DNA of 64,000 bases from Kastovskya adunca ATA6-11-RM4. Its GTDB lineage: Bacteria; Cyanobacteriota; Cyanobacteriia; Cyanobacteriales; Coleofasciculaceae. Positions 57,346 to 64,000 of the stretch are shown here, one piece after another. Location: assembly GCA_019359445.1 (NCBI GenBank), contig JAHHHJ010000014.1, positions 109,288 through 173,287 on the forward strand, written 5' to 3'. Both the position numbers and the translations under genes were made by a program. The number at the start of each line of letters is the position of its first letter. The first letter of the stretch is position 1. The notes beneath the pieces were generated by a model. That model made no database searches. It saw only the letters and a list, made by a program, of their open reading frames with translations, and had not been told where the DNA came from.

Positions 57346-59493
57346 TCAGTTGTTCTGAGCGATCGCGCGTTGAGAAGTTTTTCGGGAGCGTTCCACCGTT
57401 TCAGCGGCTTGCCGACTGCTTTGTTGGCGGGGAATTTCAATGATAAACTCTGTTCCCTGTCCCGGTGCTGATTCGCATTGCAACGAGCCACCATGCTTTT
57501 CCACCACAATCTGATAACTGATGGATAGTCCTAAACCCGTCCCTTTGCCAACGGGCTTTGTTGTGTAGAACGGCTCGAATAGCTGCGACCTTACAGTTTC
57601 ACTCATTCCCAAACCATTATCGGCGATCGCAATCCGCACGAGGCTATGGTCGATAGCTTCGGTACGAATCCGAATACAAGGGGTAAAACCTTCACTCTTA
57701 TTCGTAGCACTCGACTCTTCCAGCACATCAATGGCATTAGCCAAGATATTCATAAAAACCTGATTGAGTTGACCAGAGCCGCACTCCACCAGTGGTATGT
57801 TTGTATACTCTTTAACCACTTCAATTTCTGGCTGCTCGGCTTTAGCTTTCAGGCGATGCTGCAAAATTAGCAGCGTGCTATCAATACCTTCGTGGATATT
57901 TACAGGCTTCATTTCGGCTTCGTCTAAGCGCGAGAAGTTGCGGAGAGACAGAACAATTTGACGGATGCGGTCAGCCCCTAACTTCATCGACGAGAGTACC
58001 TTCGGCAAGTCTGTCTGCAAAAACTCTAAATCAATTTCTTGCTCCTGTGCCTGAATGTCTGGGCTAGGGTTGGGGTAATCTTTTTGGTAAAGACTGATAA
58101 GGTTGAGCAGGTCTTGGGTGTACTCGTCGGTATGGACTAAATTACCGTAGATAAAGTTAACAGGATTATTAATTTCATGGGCAACGCCTGTCACTAATTG
58201 CCCCAAGCTCGACATTTTTTCTTTATGAATTAGTTGAAACTGCGCTTGTCGTAAATCTTGTAAGGTTTCTTCAAGTTCCGTCGAGCGTTCTTGTAGCTCC
58301 AGCGTCCGCTTGTGTACTAAATGTTCAATTTCAACAGTACGTCCTAAAGACATCAACAGGTAAACAACCAAGCTGCCTGTCATTAGTAACCCAATTATTA
58401 AAATCGAAAATGAGCCTTGATGAGTTTCAAAGTTAATATAATTAGGGTCTGGCGAGACAACTAACATCCATTGACGGTCGGCAATATTAAAGGTACGGGT
58501 ACAAGCCGCTAGCTCCTGACAAAATTGCCTGCTGACTGTCACTTTCTCTGGCGGCTCGCTATTGAGAGAATCAATCAACTGCTTTGTTTCGGAGTCATAA
58601 CGAACCAGAAAGCGTTCGTTGTCAGCAGCGGAGTTGTCGTAGAGATAAAAGTTGAGGCGGTTTAATTTCAATTCCTTAATGGAAGACTCAATAACGCGAG
58701 TTAGCTGAAAAACTCCGGCAACAAAACCTTGTGAATTTTTGCGACGAGCTTGCAAGGTATCTTGAGCAGAATTGGGGCGAAAAACGGGGAGGAAGACCTG
58801 TAACCCTGTTTGATTATTACTTACTAAAGTAATTCGCCCTGACGCTACGATCTTACCGGTGTCGCGGGACTTTTCTAAAGCAGCTTTTCTAGGAAGATTA
58901 GAGGCAACATCAAAACCTAAAACTTTCCGATCTTCTTGTTGTCCTTCTCTGTAGCCAACGGGAAAATATTCCTGCCGCTGTTCGGCTGTGATCGGCTGTT
59001 TATTAGCATCACGATCGTAAATTTGAAAATCGGGAAAACCTTCGGCTCGAACCGATTGCTCGTAAGCTTGTCGTTGGCTAGCCGATACTCGCTCTATCCA
59101 ATTAAATGCCTGAATTGCCGGGTCTCGTGCCAAGAATGGTTGCACAAAATTCTTAAAATCTTGACGCTTAACTTGATCGGATGCGGCATAAAGACCTTGA
59201 ATTGATAGCAGGATTTCTAAATTTTCGTTGACATTATCTTCCAATGCGGCAGCCAGGGTATCAGTCTGTTCCTGAAATTTGATTTGTACTGCTTTATTTT
59301 CCCCATTCCACACAACTGCGGCTGCTAAAACCGATAAGCTAATACCTGTGCCTAAGGTTAACCAGACTGGAAGATGACGGTATCTTGGGAATAAGGACTG
59401 AAATGCTGAAGTCAGGCTCTGGCGCGGGTTATTTTTTGAGGTTGCTTGATTTGGCTGACCTTGATTGCTAGATGGAAACATTTTCTTAGTCAC
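57346..59493 (-). CDS. CHASE-domain membrane histidine kinase
   Basis: The 715-residue protein has a membrane helix at ~40-60 and an extracytoplasmic CHASE domain (~90-330; FNWIERVSASQRQAYEQSVR and GFPDFQIYDRD are typical). A second helix (~355-378) is followed by a coiled coil and the kinase core. The phospho-acceptor is in GVAHEINNPVNFIYGNL (~437). ATP-binding boxes are ILANAIDVLEE, IAIADNGLGM (G1) and GKGTGLGLSISYQIVV (G2). The core is of the type common in cyanobacteria and is closely similar to that of the kinase at 59.8-61.3 kb. The ligand is unknown. Convergent with cobN, 51 bases between stops. No response-regulator gene adjacent. Confidence 0.93.
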   Translation of the reverse strand: MTKKMFPSSNQGQPNQATSKNNPRQSLTSAFQSLFPRYRHLPVWLTLGTGISLSVLAAAVVWNGENKAVQIKFQEQTDTLAAALEDNVNENLEILLSIQGLYAASDQVKRQDFKNFVQPFLARDPAIQAFNWIERVSASQRQAYEQSVRAEGFPDFQIYDRDANKQPITAEQRQEYFPVGYREGQQEDRKVLGFDVASNLPRKAALEKSRDTGKIVASGRITLVSNNQTGLQVFLPVFRPNSAQDTLQARRKNSQGFVAGVFQLTRVIESSIKELKLNRLNFYLYDNSAADNERFLVRYDSETKQLIDSLNSEPPEKVTVSRQFCQELAACTRTFNIADRQWMLVVSPDPNYINFETHQGSFSILIIGLLMTGSLVVYLLMSLGRTVEIEHLVHKRTLELQERSTELEETLQDLRQAQFQLIHKEKMSSLGQLVTGVAHEINNPVNFIYGNLVHTDEYTQDLLNLISLYQKDYPNPSPDIQAQEQEIDLEFLQTDLPKVLSSMKLGADRIRQIVLSLRNFSRLDEAEMKPVNIHEGIDSTLLILQHRLKAKAEQPEIEVVKEYTNIPLVECGSGQLNQVFMNILANAIDVLEESSATNKSEGFTPCIRIRTEAIDHSLVRIAIADNGLGMSETVRSQLFEPFYTTKPVGKGTGLGLSISYQIVVEKHGGSLQCESAPGQGTEFIIEIPRQQSSRQAAETVERSRKTSQRAIAQNN

Positions 59494-59834
59494 TCACTTT
59501 TATGACTTAGTCTGTTTCCAATTTCGGTAGACTGCCATAAATAGACAACCGCGATCTTACGGTGAAACTGTTAAGAAATATACAGAAATCTCAATAATTA
59601 CTGCTTGTTATCATTAAAAGCAGCCGCTATTTCTATAAATCTCACAAATACTAGGGTAGGCATTGCTGAGAGTGTTAAAAGATGTTGCGTTTAGTGACTT
59701 TTTTATATTAAAAAAAAGGAAAGAATCATAGTGTGGTATTTGTGGCAGGAGATAAAGCCAGAGATGCTCTTAGCCGTTGAGAGCGATCGCTCTTGGCGCT
59801 GATGGAGTATCTTATCGTCGCCTCAATAACGGCT
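59494..59834. other. Spacer between the two kinases, with a cobN remnant
   Basis: The first ~240 bases are AT-rich and should contain the promoter of the CHASE kinase gene. The rest is the degenerate copy of the cobN 3' end described separately. No intact gene. Confidence 0.7.
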
Positions 59835-59846
59835 TCAGCTTGCACT
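59739..59846 (+). pseudogene. Degenerate duplicate of the cobN 3' end, tail inverted
   Basis: Bases 59739-59791 match cobN 57186-57245 by eye (LWxxxKPExLL then GCGATCGC), with a one-base insertion that breaks the frame. Bases 59792-59846 match cobN 57246 onwards only when reverse-complemented: about 23 of the first 33 bases agree, with mismatches mainly at codon third positions. The switch happens exactly at a GCGATCGC palindrome (59784-59791), and a second one (59847-59854) bounds the inverted part. I therefore read it as a duplicated fragment whose tail was flipped between two HIP1 sites. Confidence 0.6.
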
Positions 59847-61337
59847 GCGATCGCTTTGTTGGGTGGGAATCTCAATCTGGAACTCTGCACCCTCTCCTGG
59901 CAATAACTCACACCGCAACGAGCCGCCATGCTTTTCTACGACAATCTGATAACTGATAGATAGACCTAAGCCTGTGCCTTTACCAGCAGGCTTGGTGGTG
60001 AAGAACGGCTCAAATAACCTTGAGTGTACTGCTTCGTCCATCTCTAGACCATTGTCGGCGATCGCAATCTGCACCCGCTGTGGATTGATCAAGGTAGTGC
60101 GAATCCTAATCCTGAGAACTTTGTCTGTTGCTTTCTCGCAACTAGCCGCCTCCTCTAGGGCATCAATAGCATTAGTGAGAATATGCATAAAAACCTGATT
60201 GAGTTGCCCAGAGTAGCATTCCACCAGCGGTAGATTGCCATACTCTTTCACCACCTCAATGTTCGGCTGGTCTGCACCCCCCTTCAAGCGATGCTGCAAA
60301 ATCAGTAGTGTGCTGTCGATCCCTTCGTGAATATTCACAAACTTATTTTCTGCTTCATCTAGGCGAGAGAAGTTACGAAGAGATAGAACAATCTGACTGA
60401 TACGGTCAGCCCCTGACTTCATCGAAGACAGCATCTTCGACATATCTTCCTGCAAAAATTCCCAATCAATGTCTTCTGTCGTAGCTCGAATTTCGGGGAC
60501 TGGATGGGGGTAATGTTCCTGGTAAAGACGGATAAGAGTAAGCAGATCTTGGGTGTATTTGTCGGTGTGAATCAGGTTTCCAGAAATAAAGCCAATCGGG
60601 TTATTAATTTCATGAGCCACTCCAGCAACCAGTTGACCCAGACTAGACATTTTTTCTGTCTGAATCAGTTGTGCTTGCGTGTTTTTTAAGTCGTCCAGTG
60701 CTTTTTCTAGTTTCTCGGCTTGCGATTGAGCAATGGCAGCAGCATCACAACTTTGCTGATAAAGTTCTGCTTGTTGAAAATCGACGGAAAACTGTTCGAG
60801 ATCGCTCTCCTCTTGATACTGACTCACCGCTGCATCCAAAGCCGCCAGCAAGTTAGTAGCCGCCGCCGTCAGAATATAACTAAGGTGAGGATTATCTTGT
60901 GTTAGCTGAGTATTTTCTGCCCGCAACAAGGCACGAACTGCTGCGATGTAGCGGCGAATCTGCTGATCTAAATTCAGGGGAGGCTGAAAGTAAATTGCCC
61001 GGAGGGTTAGCGAGGGTTGCCCTGGTAGGTTCAGTTTTGGGTCCCCGTATATTAAGCCATCGTGAGACTCTTCCATCAAGTCAATCGATTGGAGCAACTT
61101 GGAGTGCAAGTCTTCCCGCTCACTTTTGAAGGGCGTACATACCATCCGCAGGCTAAGTAGTGCTGTTTGTTGGGAAAGCATCCGTTGGCGACCGCTAATG
61201 TTGACCACTGCGGCATTGATTTGTCGAGTGGTAGTGAGGGAATGAACATCAAAAAGAGCGGCGAAAGCCAGCACAGGCAAAAGTTTTAATTGTAATAAAT
61301 AGTTATAGGGCTTGCTGTTTGCAGAAGCTTGAGCCAT
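59835..61337 (-). CDS. PilJ-N-type membrane histidine kinase, paralogue of the CHASE kinase
   Basis: The 500-residue protein begins with a membrane helix (~12-30) followed by a PilJ-N/type IV pili methyl-accepting N-terminal domain: ISGRQRMLSQQTALLSLRMV and conserved helices to ~190. The kinase core (~220-490) is closely similar to that of the CHASE kinase: GVAHEINNPIGFISGNL, AIDALEE, GKGTGLGLSISYQIVVEKHGG. In the G1 box DxGxG is DNGLEM, so the second Gly is Glu (E432; codon 60042-60044). This may weaken ATP binding. The last residues (after EIPTQQS) come from DNA that appears to be an inverted cobN remnant. Start ATG at 61337. No sensor ligand or partner regulator is evident. Confidence 0.9.
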   Translation of the reverse strand: MAQASANSKPYNYLLQLKLLPVLAFAALFDVHSLTTTRQINAAVVNISGRQRMLSQQTALLSLRMVCTPFKSEREDLHSKLLQSIDLMEESHDGLIYGDPKLNLPGQPSLTLRAIYFQPPLNLDQQIRRYIAAVRALLRAENTQLTQDNPHLSYILTAAATNLLAALDAAVSQYQEESDLEQFSVDFQQAELYQQSCDAAAIAQSQAEKLEKALDDLKNTQAQLIQTEKMSSLGQLVAGVAHEINNPIGFISGNLIHTDKYTQDLLTLIRLYQEHYPHPVPEIRATTEDIDWEFLQEDMSKMLSSMKSGADRISQIVLSLRNFSRLDEAENKFVNIHEGIDSTLLILQHRLKGGADQPNIEVVKEYGNLPLVECYSGQLNQVFMHILTNAIDALEEAASCEKATDKVLRIRIRTTLINPQRVQIAIADNGLEMDEAVHSRLFEPFFTTKPAGKGTGLGLSISYQIVVEKHGGSLRCELLPGEGAEFQIEIPTQQSDRSAS

Positions 61338-61831
61338 TTTGCAATTTTCCTGGTTTTTTCTCTTGTCTGCCTAATTCGAAAACTGAAATTGCAATTTTTT
61401 TCTACTATTCAGTTATCTATAATGATGCATCTAATCATTTAATATGGTGTATTACAACACAACAAATTTTTTTAAATAAATAATATAGCCTTACAGTAAA
61501 ACCAATACAGTTATACGCTGTCGCAAATACGACGAGTGCCGAATTTCAGTGCTTTTACTAGTAAAATAGAAAACTTAAATTAACCTAGTCTACTCTTAAA
61601 ATTATTACTAACTTTGACAAAGTACTAGTTAATAACAACATTGGTTTTACAACTCATATATCCAAAAAATTATGGATAATCAGACGCTTTACAGCAGAAT
61701 GTTTTGGTTAATAATAGAAAGCCTGAGCAACAACTACAGCCATTCACCAAGTTTTATAACACTCCAGCAAGGGGAGCGTTAAAGTGGAAACAAGCTTAAA
61801 TTAACCAATCAGCCTTTGGAGTAGTGCTGCC
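61338..61831. other. AT-rich divergent spacer
   Basis: These 494 bases are very AT-rich and contain no gene that I can support. They separate the second kinase from the DUF6391-like gene and should hold both promoters. Confidence 0.5.
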
Positions 61832-62467
61832 ATGACTAATGCCGCTGCTGCCCCCACCAACAACTGGTGGGACTTTCCGTTTCCCGTACCGCAACCCACA
61901 CAGGATACTGACTTACTCAGACAGCTCAACTTCCCCGGATTGAAAGAAATTCTGATGTTGCGTCAGGTTCATGCTTTGGAACACGCCACAGTCTGGGTAC
62001 TCAGTGAAATGGAGGGTGCCGAATCTGCCACCACTGCTCGTCAGATGGACAATGACACCTTGGGAGGCTTATCCACAGACCAAGGATTTTACCTGTACGG
62101 ACAGGTAGATCCTTTAAACTTGCGACGAGCCGTTCGTATCGCCTTACAGCGCCTTGTGGATGGGGAATGGGATCTGGCTGTACACCCTCGCTGCGGGACA
62201 AATTTATCGGCGGGCATGTTTTTGACGGCAGGATTAGCACTGGGAACCCATCTGCTGCTGCCACGCGGGCCGATTGAGCAGGTTTTGGGTTTGGGATTGG
62301 CGGCGGCGATGGCAACGCAACTGACGCCGGATGTAGGAAGCCTCGCCCAACGTTACCTGACAACAGCAATTCCGTTTAACTTGGCGATCGCCCAAATCAC
62401 CACAGCATCGGATATTTGGGGACGTCCATCCCAATTTGTCCAAGTGAGTTGGCAGGAGTCGCAATAA
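61832..62467 (+). CDS. DUF6391-like cyanobacterial protein of unknown function
   Basis: The 211-residue protein has a polar N-terminus with WWDFPFPVPQP, then LRQVHALEHATVWVLSEME (His/Glu-rich helix, ~50-68) and, after a loop with HPRCGTNLSAG (~133-143), two hydrophobic segments (~144-160 and ~165-185). The HALEHAT motif and the C-terminal membrane part fit the DUF6391 family as I remember it. A metal site formed by the His/Glu/Cys residues is conceivable but not shown. It lies upstream of psaE on the same strand with a 78-base gap. Confidence 0.7.
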   Translation: MTNAAAAPTNNWWDFPFPVPQPTQDTDLLRQLNFPGLKEILMLRQVHALEHATVWVLSEMEGAESATTARQMDNDTLGGLSTDQGFYLYGQVDPLNLRRAVRIALQRLVDGEWDLAVHPRCGTNLSAGMFLTAGLALGTHLLLPRGPIEQVLGLGLAAAMATQLTPDVGSLAQRYLTTAIPFNLAIAQITTASDIWGRPSQFVQVSWQESQ

Positions 62468-62545
62468 AAATTAAAGTATCAGTCTAACAGAGTACCTGAG
62501 TCGGTGTAGTACGCTTTAAAGCTAGAACGCAAGGGAAAAACTCTT

Positions 62546-62935
62546 ATGGTTGAACGTGGTTCTAAAGTTCGTGTACTCAGAAAAGAATCTTACTGGTATC
62601 AGGATGTCGGCACCGTCGCAACGGTTGACCAGAGCGGCATCTTGTACCCCGTAATTGTCCGTTTCGAGAGAGTTAACTACGCTGGCGTCAATACCAATAA
62701 CTTCGGCGTGGACGAAGTGTTAGAAATTGAAGCCCCATCGAAGAAAAGTAAGAAATCGACGCCTGCACCTTCCGGTGGCAAGCAAACCAAGCTCGAAGCG
62801 GGTATGCGCCAAACTGGCAGCGGTACTCCTACTGGCAACGCCAAGCCGTCTTCTGGAGACGAAGCCTCACAAGACAAACCACAAGGTAGTGACGCTGTAG
62901 CCGGCGACCCCAACCAGGGGACGGAAGCACGTTAA
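62546..62935 (+). CDS. psaE: Photosystem I subunit PsaE with an unusually long C-terminal tail
   Basis: The 129-residue protein begins with the full PsaE SH3-like domain (1-~66): [19 protein letters not shown], then [28 protein letters not shown] and DEVLEIE. PsaE sits on the stromal side of photosystem I and helps ferredoxin docking and cyclic electron flow. Known cyanobacterial PsaE is about 70 residues. Here an extra ~60 residues follow, rich in Lys, Ser, Thr, Pro, Gly and Gln, and probably disordered. The codon use of the tail seems ordinary and its frame is open. ATG start. The stop is 3 bases before the start of mutM. Confidence 0.95.
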   Translation: MVERGSKVRVLRKESYWYQDVGTVATVDQSGILYPVIVRFERVNYAGVNTNNFGVDEVLEIEAPSKKSKKSTPAPSGGKQTKLEAGMRQTGSGTPTGNAKPSSGDEASQDKPQGSDAVAGDPNQGTEAR

Positions 62936-62938
62936 GCC

Positions 62939-63841
62939 GTGCCCGAATTGCCGGAAGTAGAAACAGTATGTCGGGGTCTTAATCAAGTAACCCGACTTCA
63001 ACAAGTCCGGGGTGGAGATGTGTTGCTAGCTCGCACCATCGCCCACCCCGTTTCTGTGGATGACTTTTTAGCGGGACTCCAAGGAGTAGCGATCGCTAAA
63101 TGGCATCGGCGTGGTAAATACCTCCTAGCAGAACTCTGCAAAACAACAACAGCTAAAAACGAAGGCGCTGACGTCTCACCTACTCCTCAAAACGACTCAC
63201 TCCACTCCCCTGCTGGTTGGTTAGGCGTCCACCTCCGCATGACGGGACAATTGCTGTGGTTGACTACGGACAAGCCATTACAGAAGCACACACGAGTGCG
63301 GCTATTTTTTGCAGGGAATCACGAATTGCGCTTTGTTGACCAGCGAACCTTTGGTCAAATGTGGTGGGTTCCCCCCAACGTTGCTCCAGAAACGGTGATT
63401 ACCGGACTCCAGAAATTGGGGACAGAACCCTTTGGGGACGAATTTTCTGTTGAGTACCTGACTAGCAAGCTGCAAAATCGGCGGCGTCCGATTAAAACGG
63501 CACTCCTAGATCAGTCCCTCGTTGCAGGTGTAGGAAATATCTATGCCGATGAAGCTTTGTTTCTTAGCGGTATCCGCCCAGAGACGCTGTGTGCGACGTT
63601 GAATGCCGAGCAACTTGCCCGCATCCGTAACGCCATAATCCAAGTCTTGCAAGCCAGCATAGAGGCAGGTGGAACAACCTTCAGCGACTTTTTGAGCGTG
63701 TTAGGCGTTAACGGCAATTATGGTGGTGTTGCCTGGGTGTATGGGCGTGACGGAGAACCTTGTCGCGTCTGCGGCACCACGATTAAGCGTACAAAGTTAG
63801 CAGGGCGTTCCTCGCACTACTGCGCCCAATGCCAGCGTTAG
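62939..63841 (+). CDS. mutM: Formamidopyrimidine-DNA glycosylase
   Basis: The 300-residue enzyme removes 8-oxoguanine and FapyG from DNA and cleaves at the AP site. The catalytic N-terminal Pro is in PELPEVETVCRGL, immediately after the initiator residue. Other features are HLRMTGQL, DQSLVAGVGNIYADEALF, and a C-terminal zinc finger CRVCGTTIKRTKLAGRSSHYCAQCQ. Start is GTG at 62939, only 3 bases after the psaE stop, so the two are probably one transcript. Linkage of psaE with fpg has been reported in cyanobacteria. It fits protection of DNA from light-driven oxidation. Confidence 0.96.
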   Translation: MPELPEVETVCRGLNQVTRLQQVRGGDVLLARTIAHPVSVDDFLAGLQGVAIAKWHRRGKYLLAELCKTTTAKNEGADVSPTPQNDSLHSPAGWLGVHLRMTGQLLWLTTDKPLQKHTRVRLFFAGNHELRFVDQRTFGQMWWVPPNVAPETVITGLQKLGTEPFGDEFSVEYLTSKLQNRRRPIKTALLDQSLVAGVGNIYADEALFLSGIRPETLCATLNAEQLARIRNAIIQVLQASIEAGGTTFSDFLSVLGVNGNYGGVAWVYGRDGEPCRVCGTTIKRTKLAGRSSHYCAQCQR

Positions 63842-63875
63842 AGGGGAGCGGGGGAGCGGGGGAGCAGGGGAGCGC
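63842..63875. repeat. Octamer repeat GGGGAGCG/GGGGAGCA after mutM
   Basis: About four units of the same octamer family as in cobN and at 5265-5300, starting directly after the mutM stop codon. The rest of the window (63876-64000) shows no gene that I can identify. Confidence 0.85.
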
Positions 63876-64000
63876 TCACAGGTGTAGGTTTTTTACAATC
63901 AAGCGGAGTTGAAGAAAGTCACAGTTGTAGTCGCAGACAAAGGACCCAAAGAAAGTGGAAGACCATTAAGTAAATCAGCTAAAAGAGTCAGAAAGCCCTC

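Overview
The window is chromosomal DNA from a cyanobacterium, probably a filamentous one of the Coleofasciculus/Microcoleus type. The grounds are a psaE gene (photosystem I), a plant-type petF ferredoxin, the circadian output regulator RpaA, a cyAbrB regulator, cyanophycin synthetase and cyanophycinase, and very many copies of the palindrome GCGATCGC (HIP1). The genus is inferred from general resemblance only. There is no rRNA, tRNA, CRISPR array or prophage that I can see.

Layout. 0-8 kb: a cytochrome b6-like membrane protein, a CPA1 antiporter, a GT39-type glycosyltransferase, a repeat-filled spacer, a cyAbrB regulator, an Rrf2 regulator and cbiB. 8-17 kb: a peptidoglycan-binding protein, pyrR, type 2 IPP isomerase, SppA, proA, an RRM RNA-binding protein, and a pentapeptide protein overlapping folB. 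16.9-18.7 kb: an IS200/IS605 element with tnpA and tnpB head to head and catalytic residues intact. 18.8-22.8 kb: a patatin, then rsmA-ispE-DUF3082, then a Uma2 protein. 23-28 kb: a GAF/HD-GYP protein, a second Uma2 protein with a heptad-repeat tail, and an M3 peptidase. 28-33 kb: an AT-rich KAP NTPase gene, a GNAT acetyltransferase, and a GC-rich ilvD that looks gammaproteobacterial. 33-38 kb: cyanophycin synthetase and cyanophycinase. 38-46 kb: a MerR regulator and a 2109-residue CheA-type hybrid kinase with a very long acidic repeat region. 46-53 kb: petF, a Ser/Thr kinase with ten TPRs, rpaA, nanE and a GAF histidine kinase. 53-62 kb: cobN, invaded in frame by several simple-repeat families, then two related histidine kinases. 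62-64 kb: a DUF6391-like protein, psaE with a long extra tail, and mutM.

How the genes work together. CbiB and CobN both belong to cobalamin synthesis. RsmA-IspE and Fni link to translation and isoprenoid supply. CphA and CphB make and degrade cyanophycin, a nitrogen reserve. The many kinases, GAF, HD-GYP and response-regulator proteins are typical of a large environmental cyanobacterial genome.

The most unusual material is structural. Heptamer and octamer tandem repeats are tolerated inside cobN, with the heptamers in the one orientation that lacks stops. A dispersed repeat sits inside the apical loops of both hairpin ends of the IS605 element. A degenerate second copy of the cobN 3' end lies beside the second kinase, and its tail appears inverted between two HIP1 palindromes. 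No gene cluster in the window looks like a wholly new multi-gene system. All assignments come from reading the sequence; no database search was possible.
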